A DNA stretch of 64,000 nt. Source: an uncultured Cytophagales bacterium (GTDB lineage Bacteria; Bacteroidota; Bacteroidia; Cytophagales; Cyclobacteriaceae). The notes below the pieces were generated by a model. That model worked only from the letters and a program-made list of their open reading frames with translations. It made no database searches and had not been told where the DNA came from. The position numbers were made by a program, and so were the translations under genes. Location of the stretch: contig CAJXNP010000016.1 of the NCBI GenBank assembly GCA_913057175.1, forward strand, positions 62,001-126,000, given 5' to 3'. Positions within the stretch are counted from its first letter, which is position 1. Each line of letters opens with the position of its first letter. This document shows positions 1-12,549 of this stretch, one piece after another.

Positions 1-293
1 TCATAATTTGTGGTATTGGCCTCGATCACATAATGTCCGGGCTTCACATTTTCAGTGTATTTCATCAATTTTGATAAGAGACTGAATGAAACGGCATCGT
101 GAATATAATTTTCGTCATATAGCCTGTTGCGGACATCTTCAAAAGTGTCCTCGGTGTAAATGTAAAAGTCCCTGTCCTGCTGCTCGACCAGAAAATTGGC
201 CGTATTGAACATCTGGTAAACATAAAACGAAAATGAAATGAACATAATCGCCACTACAACCAGTATGATGATAAGAATTTTTCTTGCTTTCAA
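1..293 (-). CDS. mltG: Endolytic transglycosylase MltG-like, N-terminal part (cut by window edge)
   Basis: Only the first ~97 codons are inside the window; the gene continues to the left of base 1. The visible protein has a basic start (KARK), one strong transmembrane segment rich in I/L/V at about residues 5-22, and then a segment with the motif VKPGHYVIE. That motif is typical of the LysM-like region of the MltG/YceG family, which cleaves nascent peptidoglycan strands at the outer face of the inner membrane. No ATG precedes the membrane segment, so the start is probably TTG at 293; a TTG at 320 is an alternative in the same open frame. The gene is divergent from the tsaC-like gene. The family call rests on a short stretch and is moderately sure. 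Confidence 0.7.
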   Translation of the reverse strand, partial: MKARKILIIILVVVAIMFISFSFYVYQMFNTANFLVEQQDRDFYIYTEDTFEDVRNRLYDENYIHDAVSFSLLSKLMKYTENVKPGHYVIEANTTNY

Positions 294-408
294 TCCAATG
301 TTTTTTAGTTCAATTGTCAATGTTGGCAAAAAACAACATTGTGCTCATTTTAATTGAGGGGCAAAATTAATAATTTGACCGAATGATTTATGTTTATTTT
401 ATTGAAGG

Positions 409-1050
409 ATGACAAAAAAGCAACATGCAACGGTTTTTAGGATATATGAAGATAATCCTGAAAAGAGCAAAATAGATAAGGTAGTTACCGCATTAAAAGA
501 AGGTGAAGTAGTCATTTACCCAACCGATACGGTATACGCCCTTGGATGCAATTTATATGATAATAAGGCCATTGAAAGGATAACCCGTATCAAAAGTTTT
601 AGCTCCCAAAAGCCGAATTTTTCAGTTATTTGTGAAGATATCAGCCAGATCTCCCAGTACACAAAGGTGATCGGAAACGATGTTTTTAAGATCATGAAAA
701 AGGTTTTACCTGGACCCTATACTTTTATATTGGAAGCCAATAATAAAATTCCGAAAGCCATCAATCAAAAGAGAAAAACCATTGGTGTGCGTGTTCCTGA
801 TAATTTAATTACCCTGTCCATTGTGCAGGCCCTTGGGAATCCTCTTATCACCACCTCATTGAAAGAAGAGGATGAAATAGTGGAATATTACACGGATCCC
901 CATGACATCATCGATCGGTTTTCAAACCAGGTGGATGTCATCATTGATGGTGGTTTAGGAAATAACAAGCCCAGCACCATCCTGGATTGTACCACTGAGA
1001 TACCGATTGTGATCAGGGAAGGCCTGGGAAATATTGATTATTTGCTTTAG
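409..1050 (+). CDS. tsaC: L-threonylcarbamoyladenylate synthase (TsaC/Sua5/YrdC family)
   Basis: This 213-aa single-domain YrdC protein should make threonylcarbamoyl-AMP from threonine, bicarbonate and ATP for the t6A37 modification of ANN-decoding tRNAs. The N-terminal stretch EVVIYPTDTVYALGC (about residues 32-46) is the characteristic YrdC nucleotide-binding signature. It is followed by a K-rich loop (KSFSSQKPNF) and by the conserved PGPYTFIL, GVRVPD and STILD(C) motifs near residues 100, 125 and 187. The length fits the short TsaC form that lacks the Sua5 C-terminal domain. The start codon ATG at 409 leaves the family N-terminus intact. The gene stands alone between the divergent mltG-like gene and the downstream cNMP/PP2C regulator, which is separated by 69 bp. 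Confidence 0.88.
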   Translation: MTKKQHATVFRIYEDNPEKSKIDKVVTALKEGEVVIYPTDTVYALGCNLYDNKAIERITRIKSFSSQKPNFSVICEDISQISQYTKVIGNDVFKIMKKVLPGPYTFILEANNKIPKAINQKRKTIGVRVPDNLITLSIVQALGNPLITTSLKEEDEIVEYYTDPHDIIDRFSNQVDVIIDGGLGNNKPSTILDCTTEIPIVIREGLGNIDYLL

Positions 1051-1119
1051 GAATTTTAACAAATATTCTATTTTCGGCTTTGAATTCAATTTACAAAGTT
1101 TAGTCACCGACCCCATTCA

Positions 1120-2337
1120 ATGGATGTTCTGAAAATCCTTCAATCTGTGCCGATTTTTGTCGGATTGAATCCTTCTTTGATAGAAAGGATCATGCCATTG
1201 CTGCATCGTGAGGAGTACAGGAAGGACGATAAGATCATCGAGGAAGGGAATGTGGGGAACAGCATGTTTATCCTCCTCAAAGGGAGTGTACGGGTGACAA
1301 AATATGGCCAGGACCACAAGGAGATACTGATATCCAATATGGAAACGGGCTCCTATTTCGGAGAGCTTTCATTGGTGGATAATTTGCCCCGATCGGCCAA
1401 TGTACTGGCAAATGAAGACTCCGTTTTACTAAGCCTGGGGAAAAACGCTTTCGAAAAGTTATTATCGGAAAACAAGGATTTTGCCATTACTTTTTACAAA
1501 AATTGCATGAAGGAGACAATGTCCCGTATCCGCGAGACAGCCTCCAATCTTACTCTCTCACAAAATGTGCTTTACCAAAAGTCGTCCAGGCTTGACCTGA
1601 TCGATGCAGATTTGGTGCATGCGGCCAAGATCCAGGACTACTTTCTCAATACCAATCTTTTGAAGGATGAACAACCTTTGATTGCGGGAGTAAAACAATC
1701 TTACATTTACAAACCTTACCTGGAAGTAGGAGGGGATTTTCTGAACATCGCAAAAATTTCTAATGATAAGCTGGGCATTGTGATTGCCGATGTGATGGGA
1801 CATGGGATATCCGCTGCACTGGCAACCGGAGTGATGAAGAGCGCTTTTATTCTTTTTGTGAAAAAATATGGCAAGAATCCTGTCAAGCTAATGACCCGTA
1901 TGAATGCCCATTTTTACGAGATATTTTCCTCTCTTTATGCAACCGGATACTATGCTTTGATCGATATGGCTGCCAAAAAGATCCGCATGACCAAAGCAGG
2001 TCATCACCATCCGTTGATATGGAAAGGCAAAGACAAAAATCTGGCAGTTCTGGAATCCCCAGGTCCTGGGTTGGGCATTATTCCGGATGCTAAATTTGAT
2101 GAATTGGAAGTAGACATTGAACCAGGGGATAAGCTCTTGTTTTATACGGATGGCATCATCGAACAAAAGAATTCGAAATCTGAAATGTATAGTCAGAATC
2201 GACTGGAATGCATTTTTAAACAGAAAATTACCGATGGCGAGAAAAACATCCTTCAGGTAGTTCTCGAAGACCTCACATCATTTTCCGGCACCGACGAATA
2301 CCAAGATGACATTTCCCTACTTCTTTTTGAGTTCTAA
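1120..2337 (+). CDS. Cyclic-nucleotide-binding / PP2C-type (SpoIIE-like) serine phosphatase
   Basis: This 405-aa cytoplasmic signalling protein has two domains. Residues ~8-125 form a Crp-type cyclic-nucleotide-binding fold, with GSYFGELSLVDNLPRSANV in the position of the phosphate-binding cassette. A short helical linker leads to an RsbU/SpoIIE-type PP2C domain from ~180 to the end. The metal-binding aspartates look intact: GGDFLN near 206, ADVMGHGISAA near 225, YTDGIIE near 343 and a C-terminal DDISLLLF. The protein is therefore probably an active phosphatase of anti-sigma antagonists, gated by a small ligand. No anti-sigma kinase or STAS partner is adjacent, so its target is unknown. The domain assignment is secure; the physiological role is inferred. 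Confidence 0.85.
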   Translation: MDVLKILQSVPIFVGLNPSLIERIMPLLHREEYRKDDKIIEEGNVGNSMFILLKGSVRVTKYGQDHKEILISNMETGSYFGELSLVDNLPRSANVLANEDSVLLSLGKNAFEKLLSENKDFAITFYKNCMKETMSRIRETASNLTLSQNVLYQKSSRLDLIDADLVHAAKIQDYFLNTNLLKDEQPLIAGVKQSYIYKPYLEVGGDFLNIAKISNDKLGIVIADVMGHGISAALATGVMKSAFILFVKKYGKNPVKLMTRMNAHFYEIFSSLYATGYYALIDMAAKKIRMTKAGHHHPLIWKGKDKNLAVLESPGPGLGIIPDAKFDELEVDIEPGDKLLFYTDGIIEQKNSKSEMYSQNRLECIFKQKITDGEKNILQVVLEDLTSFSGTDEYQDDISLLLFEF

Positions 2338-2381
2338 GAAGGCACTCAGCACCCTGCTCTCCACCCTCTGCATCATCCATC

Positions 2382-2409
2382 CCGCAATCCAAAATCCGCA
2401 ATCCAAAAT
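2382..2409. repeat. Tandem 14-bp direct repeat between convergent genes
   Basis: The 14-mer CCGCAATCCAAAAT occurs twice back to back (2382-2395 and 2396-2409) in the short gap between the converging PP2C gene and ppc. It is C/A-rich on the plus strand and unlike the coding sequence around it. No function is visible; it belongs to the low-complexity, word-like intergenic repeats seen elsewhere in this window. Confidence 0.7.
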
Positions 2410-2413
2410 CCCT

Positions 2414-5176
2414 CTACCCCGTATTCCTCATCGCACCCGCAATCGCGTTAATGGTCATGAGCAGGCTGATCAATGTGTTTTCTCCATCCTTTCCGCTCCC
2501 TTCTTTTTCTGCCCTCCATTTTTTGAGCAAGGCAACCTGTTTGGTGTGCAGGGTGGTCATAATGGATGCCCTGAGCTGGCTGGAATAGTGATGCTGTACC
2601 CTCCTTTTCTCAATTCCTTCATCCAATAAGTCCTGAAGCGCTTTCTTTGCTTTTTTGAATTCATCGATAAACAGTTTCAGAAATTTCTCCCTGATCTCTT
2701 TATTGTTCACCAGCGAGGCATATTCCGCCATGATACTTTCATCGGTAGCCGCCAGGCTCGTATCGACATTCGTTAGGACGTACCGGATAAACGGATCTTT
2801 TTTGACCGCTTTTTTAAGTTTGGCAAAATCTTCAGGATGTTTTTTCTTTAAATTATTAAGAGTGGTTCCCACACCATACCAGCTTGTCATGTTGTACCGT
2901 GATTGGCTCCAGCTAAACACCCAGGGTATGGCTCGTAAATCATTAATTGTCTTACTTCCTGTTCGACGTGATGGACGCGATCCGATCTTGCTGTTTTCAA
3001 TGGCGTCGATTGGTGTTGCTTCCCGAAAATATTCAATGAACCCATCCAATTTCATAAGATCGCTGTAGATCTTTTTACTTTCCGTGGCGAGATTCTCAAA
3101 AATATCTGCCAATGGATGATATTCTTTTTTGCTGAAGTGATTGGAAATATATTTTCCTGCTGTGCTGGCTATTAAAAGTTCCAGGTTGTAGCTGGCGTTT
3201 ATTTTATTGGCGTACTTCTGCTCGATGGTTTCACCTTGCTCCGTTAGCCGGATGTCTCCTTTGTTGGAGGAATGCGGCAGTGAATTGATGAAATAATGGG
3301 TAGGACCTGCTCCGCGGCTGATGGAACCTCCCTTACCATGGAAAAACCGGATATTGACCCCATGTTTTTCACCAATTTCACTTAGTGTGGCCTGGGCCTT
3401 GTACAAGTGCCAGTTACTGGCAAGTATGCCTCCATCTTTGTTGCTGTCGCTGTAACCGACCATGATCTGCTGGCTGCGACTGGCTTCCTTATTTGCTTTA
3501 CGAATATATTCCTGACTTCTTTTGGTAAATGGATGATTTAGGAACGCATCCATGATCTGCGGGCCATTTTCAAGGTCTTCTATGGTTTCCAGAAGGGGCA
3601 CAACCGGTAAAACGCAAACAAGTCCTTCCTCAGTTTTGATGGTCAATCCCGCTTCCCTGGCCAAGAGGTAAACCACCAAAAGGTCACTTAAACTTCTTGT
3701 CATGCTGACAATCAACGAGCCTAACGCTTTTGTACCGTATTTACGAATGTGCTGATCAATGACCTTATAGCATGATAGCACCGCATCGGCATTTGTTCCG
3801 AGCTGCATGTTTGGGTTGGTAAACGGACGATTAGAGGTCAATTCTTTTTCGATGAATTCGAGCCTTTTTTCTTCCGACCAATTGACATAATCCGTTTCCT
3901 GCAAAGATGCGGCTTCCATTAATTGCGAGATTGCATGGTCATGGAAATTGCTGTTTTGCCGGATATCGAGATGGGCGAGGTGAAACCCGAGTGTATCGAT
4001 TAATCGAATGGCATTGTTTAAATCGGAATAAGCAATGGATTTTGCCCCATATTTCTCCAGGGATTGTTGAAGAATCTTCAGGTCGTCGATCAACTCCTCA
4101 GCAAAATGATAACAACCCGAATGTTCGGAAATATCCGTTACTTGGCCGCTGGTAATGAGAATGGGCAATTTGGTGATTACCAGGTTTAAATATTGACGAA
4201 ATGCTTCACCTTTGTTGCGGTCAAGGGCTTTTTCAGACTTTGGGCCGATCTCTTCTGACATCTGCTTCAGTCGCTTTCTGAGCCCCCAGTCACATTCCTC
4301 GATCTGAATGGCAAAGCTTAGGTGCTTGGCCAGCTCGATCAGTTTTTTCTGGATGACAGTAAGGGCATTCAATCTCAGTGTTTTCAGGGTATCTGTTGTA
4401 ACATCAGACGTTACAAGCGGATGACCGTCACGGTCGCCGCCTACCCAGTTGCCAAAAGTAATTTTTGGTAGCTTTTCAGAATCTTCAATTAATGATTTTT
4501 CAAATCCTGCTTCCTCCCATGCCTGAAGCAATCGTTTATCAAGAACAGGGATTACCTCCGGATAGACATTGGTCAGGTAATACAAAATATTTCTCAGTTC
4601 AGATTTTACATCTGGTTTTTCCACGAATATCTCACCCGTTTTCCACAACCGGTAAAGGGTCAGTTTGATGTCTTCACGAATGGATTCCTGCTCCTTTGGC
4701 GTGTACATCTGATTTTCCCTCTTGACCAGCAGCAGGTATAACTCACGGTGATGCTCCAAAACCGTTGAACGCTTGGCTTCTGTAGGATGGGCCGTCAATA
4801 CAGGTTCGACCCTTACATCTTTCAGTTTGTCGGCTATATCCTTTTCGTTGATCCCCTCTTTTGCTAGTTTTTTAAGGTTATATGCCCACAATCCATTGAT
4901 GCTGGACATGGATTCATTTTCTTTTTCACGTCGGTTTTGAACGGCGCTGTTTACTTCAACCATATTCACCAACTGAAAAACAATGGAATAGAGCTGTATA
5001 TGTTTAATGCTGAATTGAGAGGCAGGCTTGTTCTCCAATTCGTTGATCCAGGGAATCTGGTTGGCCATGCCTTCCTCTCCATTTTCTGTCAGGACTTCCT
5101 TCAGGGCATTCAACAAAAATTCAAGATCGTAGTAAGGTTTTCCGAGTTTCTTTTTTACAAGTTCCAGTTCGTTCAT
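2414..5176 (-). CDS. ppc: Phosphoenolpyruvate carboxylase
   Basis: This 920-aa protein is a full-length bacterial PEP carboxylase, which makes oxaloacetate from PEP and bicarbonate to refill the TCA cycle. All the family signatures are present in order: VLTAHPTEAKR (catalytic His, near 130), FGNWVGGDRDGHP near 240, MVGYSDSNKDGG near 580, FHGKGGSISRGAGPT near 620, a glycine/arginine loop GSRPSRRTG near 715, and the C-terminal MRNTG that binds allosteric effectors. The ATG at 5176 gives the expected N-terminus. The gene is transcribed convergently with the PP2C gene and divergently from the M61 peptidase gene. Nothing is unusual in length or motifs. Confidence 0.97.
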   Translation of the reverse strand: MNELELVKKKLGKPYYDLEFLLNALKEVLTENGEEGMANQIPWINELENKPASQFSIKHIQLYSIVFQLVNMVEVNSAVQNRREKENESMSSINGLWAYNLKKLAKEGINEKDIADKLKDVRVEPVLTAHPTEAKRSTVLEHHRELYLLLVKRENQMYTPKEQESIREDIKLTLYRLWKTGEIFVEKPDVKSELRNILYYLTNVYPEVIPVLDKRLLQAWEEAGFEKSLIEDSEKLPKITFGNWVGGDRDGHPLVTSDVTTDTLKTLRLNALTVIQKKLIELAKHLSFAIQIEECDWGLRKRLKQMSEEIGPKSEKALDRNKGEAFRQYLNLVITKLPILITSGQVTDISEHSGCYHFAEELIDDLKILQQSLEKYGAKSIAYSDLNNAIRLIDTLGFHLAHLDIRQNSNFHDHAISQLMEAASLQETDYVNWSEEKRLEFIEKELTSNRPFTNPNMQLGTNADAVLSCYKVIDQHIRKYGTKALGSLIVSMTRSLSDLLVVYLLAREAGLTIKTEEGLVCVLPVVPLLETIEDLENGPQIMDAFLNHPFTKRSQEYIRKANKEASRSQQIMVGYSDSNKDGGILASNWHLYKAQATLSEIGEKHGVNIRFFHGKGGSISRGAGPTHYFINSLPHSSNKGDIRLTEQGETIEQKYANKINASYNLELLIASTAGKYISNHFSKKEYHPLADIFENLATESKKIYSDLMKLDGFIEYFREATPIDAIENSKIGSRPSRRTGSKTINDLRAIPWVFSWSQSRYNMTSWYGVGTTLNNLKKKHPEDFAKLKKAVKKDPFIRYVLTNVDTSLAATDESIMAEYASLVNNKEIREKFLKLFIDEFKKAKKALQDLLDEGIEKRRVQHHYSSQLRASIMTTLHTKQVALLKKWRAEKEGSGKDGENTLISLLMTINAIAGAMRNTG

Positions 5177-5217
5177 AGGTTATAAAAAGTATGCTGTTTT
5201 TTTGAGTTTAGGTAAAG

Positions 5218-5225
5218 CAAAGCTA
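5218..5225 (-). promoter_or_regulatory. Possible -7 box of ppc
   Basis: On the minus strand this reads TAGCTTTG, an exact match to the Bacteroidota -7 consensus TAnnTTTG, about 42 bp upstream of the ppc ATG. A TTG that could serve as the -33 element lies 27 bp further upstream, which is longer than usual, so the site is only suggestive. Confidence 0.35.
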
Positions 5226-5328
5226 AAATTAGCACATATTTATTTTTTACGGCAAGAATCCTATCATTTTTGAAAAACCATTTTCTTCGAACATTGTTTT
5301 AAAAAATCCGGATTGGATTTGGAGCGAA

Positions 5329-5362
5329 TTGCTGTGGAAATAAGGTTGATTGTTTATTTTTG
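5329..5362 (+). promoter_or_regulatory. Probable promoter of the M61 peptidase gene
   Basis: A TTG (5329-5331) and, after 23 bp, TATTTTTG (5355-5362) match the Bacteroidota TTG / TAnnTTTG promoter pattern. The -7 box ends 38 bp before the ATG at 5401, a normal leader length. Confidence 0.5.
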
Positions 5363-5400
5363 GAGCCGATTTGTGAAGTATGTATAAATATTAAAAGAAT

Positions 5401-9227
<3,827 letters not shown>

Positions 9228-9309
9228 AATATTCCACAATTACCTAAAACAATGACCTGAAGAAGACTGAGTATTGTGAAAAATGAATATTAAACCAACG
9301 AACAACTAG

Positions 9310-9849
9310 ATGGAATTTATCGGTGTGAAATCATTGAGTTTACCCTATGCGATTAACCGGGCGCTAAGAAAGTCCAGGAATAGAGAGGGTAATGTTAAGT
9401 ATACAGTGGCAAACTCTTTTTTATTTCTTTTCACAGCAGATGGAAATCCCAGGAAATTTGAGGAGGTAATGTTGCTGAAAGAAAAACTTCAGGAGGATGG
9501 GAAAAACGTAAGCATATTGTACCTTCTTCTGAATGAGGAACACAAGCCTGATGGGGCTCTTGATGATCATATGGTTAAGTTTGATAAAAAAGATATTGGT
9601 CTCTTCGGAAATATCAAGGATGAATATGTTTCTGAAATTTTAAGCCGGAACTACGACTTTGTCATCAATGTAGACCTTCATCCGAACATTTATTGCGATT
9701 ATTTAATGGCAAAGTGCAAATCAAATTGTAAAATTGGACATTATTTTGCTGATCATGATAAATTTTACGATATGATGATCCAGACTGCAGATGATACGGA
9801 TGAAGAATTTTATTTAAACCAGGTTTACCACTATATAAAACAGCTTTAA
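9310..9849 (+). CDS. DUF6913-type conserved protein of Bacteroidota
   Basis: This 179-aa protein has no signal peptide and no membrane segment. I recognise it as the short family found directly upstream of dapA in many Bacteroidota, now called DUF6913; this is a memory-based match. It contains an alternating hydrophobic core (NVSILYLLL, YDFVINVDLHPNIYCDYLMA) that suggests an alpha/beta fold, two cysteines near residues 130 and 138, and an acidic C-terminal third. Only 6 bp separate it from dapA, so the two are probably co-transcribed and perhaps translationally coupled. Its function is unknown. Confidence 0.7.
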   Translation: MEFIGVKSLSLPYAINRALRKSRNREGNVKYTVANSFLFLFTADGNPRKFEEVMLLKEKLQEDGKNVSILYLLLNEEHKPDGALDDHMVKFDKKDIGLFGNIKDEYVSEILSRNYDFVINVDLHPNIYCDYLMAKCKSNCKIGHYFADHDKFYDMMIQTADDTDEEFYLNQVYHYIKQL

Positions 9850-9855
9850 TTTTTT

Positions 9856-10725
9856 ATGCACGAAACACTACGAGGAACTGGTGTGGCTTTGGTTACTCCG
9901 TTTAAGAAAAATCTGGAAATTGATTTTGACGGGTTCAAAAGGTTATTGGATTATATTTCCGATAATGGGGTTAATTACTTTGTAGTCAATGGAACCACAG
10001 GAGAATCTGCTACGACAAACAAAAGCGAAAAACATCAGTTACTGGATTTTATCCGGAAGAACAATAAAAGCAATTTACCTGTAGTATATGGGACTGGTGG
10101 ATATGATACAGCTGATATCGTTGAGCATGTTAAGGATTTGGATTGGACCGGTACAGAGGCCCTTTTAAGTGTAAGTCCCTACTACAATCGCCCCTCACAA
10201 GCAGGGATCATCAAGCATTATGAAGCCATTGCCGATGCTTGCCCAAGGCCGGTGATTTTGTATAATGTGCCGAAGCGAACAGGTGCAAACATGAAAGCCT
10301 CTACCACACTGGAACTGGCAAAACATGAAAATATAATAGGGATAAAAGAAGCTTCACCAGATTTTGGTCAGATCATCGATATTATGGCTGGGAAACCGGA
10401 TGACTTTCTGGTCATTTCAGGAGATGATATGAACACCATACCTATGATTTCCCTGGGATGTGTGGGTGTGATCTCAGTATTGGCAAACGCATTGCCTGAT
10501 AAAATGTCAGAAATGGTCAAACTGGCCTTATCCGGTAACTTTTCAGGTGCTTCGAAAATATTATTTGAATTAAACGAAATAAATCCTCACATGTATTCTG
10601 AGGGAAGTCCTGTTGGGGTGAAGCAACTGCTTTCTGAAATGAAAATTATCGATAATTATGTGCGGCTCCCGCATGTTGAAGCCTCCGATCAATTGAAGGA
10701 AAAAATCAGGATGTATATCTCATAA
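9856..10725 (+). CDS. dapA: 4-hydroxy-tetrahydrodipicolinate synthase
   Basis: This 289-aa TIM-barrel aldolase condenses pyruvate and aspartate semialdehyde in the lysine/diaminopimelate pathway. Lys164 in GIKEAS is the Schiff-base lysine, Tyr136 in LYNVPKRTG is the catalytic tyrosine, and the GTTGES motif (46-51) and SPYYNRPSQ are conserved. Length and start are typical. It ends just before a strong rho-independent terminator and follows the DUF6913-type gene by 6 bp, so the two form a two-gene unit. Confidence 0.96.
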   Translation: MHETLRGTGVALVTPFKKNLEIDFDGFKRLLDYISDNGVNYFVVNGTTGESATTNKSEKHQLLDFIRKNNKSNLPVVYGTGGYDTADIVEHVKDLDWTGTEALLSVSPYYNRPSQAGIIKHYEAIADACPRPVILYNVPKRTGANMKASTTLELAKHENIIGIKEASPDFGQIIDIMAGKPDDFLVISGDDMNTIPMISLGCVGVISVLANALPDKMSEMVKLALSGNFSGASKILFELNEINPHMYSEGSPVGVKQLLSEMKIIDNYVRLPHVEASDQLKEKIRMYIS

Positions 10726-10727
10726 AC

Positions 10728-10755
10728 AAAAAAAGGGCTTTAAAGCCCTTTTTTT
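10728..10755 (+). terminator. Rho-independent terminator after dapA
   Basis: A near-perfect palindrome has arms AAAAAAAGGGCTTT (10728-10741) and its complement (10742-10755), ending in a run of seven T. It can act in both directions, serving dapA and the convergent histone-like gene. Confidence 0.9.
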
Positions 10756-10774
10756 AGTTTCTTTCAGAAAATAA

Positions 10775-10951
10775 TTAAGCATTATTTTTCATATTCTGAA
10801 CTTCTACTCTTATATCTTGAGCCAGGTTTTTAAGATCTTGCATACCTTTTCTCACACGAGTTCCGGCAGCTTGGTTACTTTTGTCATAAAACTTTTGAAA
10901 GTCACCTTCCAATGACATTACTAAATCTCTAAGTTCATCAAATCTTTTCAT
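10775..10951 (-). CDS. Histone H1-like small DNA-binding protein
   Basis: This is a 58-aa protein read from the minus strand, too short for many gene finders. It starts MKRFDELRDLVMSLEGD and continues FQKFYDKSNQAAGTRVRK, then a lysine/arginine-bearing helix (MQDLKNLAQDIRVEVQ). The AAGTRVRK...L..LAQ.IR.EVQ pattern matches the short histone H1-like proteins of Bacteroidota, which are thought to bind DNA as nucleoid-associated proteins. It appears all-helical and has no membrane segment. The start is preceded by an A-rich leader rather than a Shine-Dalgarno sequence, as is usual in this phylum. It stands alone between the dapA terminator and the PLP-enzyme gene. The gene is near certain; the role is by family. 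Confidence 0.85.
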   Translation of the reverse strand: MKRFDELRDLVMSLEGDFQKFYDKSNQAAGTRVRKGMQDLKNLAQDIRVEVQNMKNNA

Positions 10952-11052
10952 TTTTTTTATATTAGGTTACGTTTATATAGCTATTAATTTTCGTCAGCAA
11001 TATAGCCAAAATGTTTAAAAATCAATAAATAGAAGCTTTTTTTTAAACATTT

Positions 11053-12297
11053 TTATGCAATTTCTTCAACGATACTTTTATAATGACCACTTTTCAGCTT
11101 GTCACTAATTGCAACGAAAGCATCGATGGTTTCTTTTACATCGGCCTCGGTATGAACAGCAGTTGGAATCAACCTTAGCATGATCACACCCTTCGGTACA
11201 ACCGGGTAGATCACAATCGAGCAGAAGATATTGTAATTTTCCCTGAGGTCGTGAACGAGGGCCGCGGCCTCCAGCGGTGTGCCACTGAGGAATACCGGCG
11301 TCACTGGCGACTGGGTTTTACCTATGTTAAAACCATTTTCTTTCAAGCCTTCCTGCAGGCCATTTACAACCTTCCAAAGGTTATCTTTGAGGTCAGTATT
11401 TTTTCTTAACAATTCAAGTCTTTTAAGGCCACCGATAACCAAAGGCATTGGAAGTGACTTGGCGAATATCTGAGATCTTACATTGTATCTCAGGAATTGA
11501 ATGATGCTTTTGTCACCGGCGATAAACGCGCCGATACTAGCCATGGCCTTAGCAAATGTGGAGAAATAAAGGTCAATCTGATCCTGAACCCCAAACTCTT
11601 CTCCTGCACCAGCGCCTGTCTTACCCATTGTACCAAATCCATGTGCATCATCGATCAAAAGCCTGAATTGGAATTTCTTTTTAAGAGCGACGATGTCTTT
11701 CAGATTGCCCATATCACCGGACATTCCAAAAACACCTTCTGTAATAACAAGAATTCCACCTCCGGTTTCTTCAGTGAGTTTTGTAGCACGTTGTAATTGC
11801 TTTTCAAGGTTTTGAATATCGTTGTGAGGAAATACAAACCTCTTGCCCATATGCATTCTCAAACCATCGACAATACACGCGTGAGATTCCGAATCATAAA
11901 CAATCACATCTTTCCGATCTGTAATAGCGTCAATAATTGACATGATTCCCTGATATCCATAATTAAGGAGCATTGCGGCATCTTTTTGCACAAAATCAGC
12001 AAGCTCTTTTTCAAATTGCTCGTGATAGGTTGTGTTTCCGGACATGATCCTTGCACCCATCGGGTAGGCCAGCCCCCAATCTTTGGAAGATTCTGCATCT
12101 GCTTTTCTCACTTCTGGATGATTAGCCAGACCCAGATAGTTATTCAAACTCCAGGTAAGTACTTCTTTTCCCTGGAATTTCATTCTGGGCTTAATCTCGC
12201 CTTCTAATTTAGGAAACATAAAATATCCTTCCTCTTTGAAGTTCGCGTACGTACCCAAAGGTGTGTTCTCCGTTTTCAGTTTCTCAAAAATGTCCAC
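11053..12297 (-). CDS. Alpha-oxoamine synthase (serine palmitoyltransferase/cysteate acyltransferase-like)
   Basis: This 414-aa PLP enzyme belongs to the alpha-oxoamine synthase family (BioF, KBL, SPT). The PLP lysine is K250 in STFAKAMASIGAF, the pyridine-stacking histidine is H139 (SESHACIVDG), and the DDAHGFGTMG motif with D216 and H219 is intact. The N-terminus (GYFMFPKLEG, WSLNNYLGL, YPMGARIMSG) matches the Bacteroidota subgroup that condenses an acyl-CoA with serine, or with cysteate in bacteria that make sulfonolipids. It probably starts sphingolipid or capnine-type lipid synthesis rather than biotin synthesis, because no bio genes are nearby. The substrate cannot be decided from sequence alone. 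It is a monocistronic gene on the minus strand. Confidence 0.82.
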   Translation of the reverse strand: MDIFEKLKTENTPLGTYANFKEEGYFMFPKLEGEIKPRMKFQGKEVLTWSLNNYLGLANHPEVRKADAESSKDWGLAYPMGARIMSGNTTYHEQFEKELADFVQKDAAMLLNYGYQGIMSIIDAITDRKDVIVYDSESHACIVDGLRMHMGKRFVFPHNDIQNLEKQLQRATKLTEETGGGILVITEGVFGMSGDMGNLKDIVALKKKFQFRLLIDDAHGFGTMGKTGAGAGEEFGVQDQIDLYFSTFAKAMASIGAFIAGDKSIIQFLRYNVRSQIFAKSLPMPLVIGGLKRLELLRKNTDLKDNLWKVVNGLQEGLKENGFNIGKTQSPVTPVFLSGTPLEAAALVHDLRENYNIFCSIVIYPVVPKGVIMLRLIPTAVHTEADVKETIDAFVAISDKLKSGHYKSIVEEIA

Positions 12298-12549
12298 TTT
12301 TCTTCCTGTTTATATTACCGTATTATTATGAAGACGCGAATTTAACATGAAATTTATATCTTGAAAAAATTATATTCATTAAAACCGCATCAAAAGATAC
12401 ATAAAAAGCAGGTGTCAAGATTGTAAAAAATATCCAGAAAAGGTAAAAAACCGTGTTTTTAAATTCATTTGGACTGAAAAGTAGAATTATTTGAATTAAA
12501 AGTTTAATTTAAAAAAGTTCGGAATTTAAGAGCGCGCCATCCCTTCACT

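Noticed and set aside
2414-5176. Several plus-strand open frames inside ppc and many similar antisense frames in other genes
   Set aside because: They are shadows of well-supported genes on the opposite strand and encode nothing recognisable.
11053-12297. Biotin synthesis enzyme BioF
   Set aside because: The family fold fits, but the N-terminal features match the Bacteroidota sphingolipid/sulfonolipid-type branch and no other bio gene is nearby.
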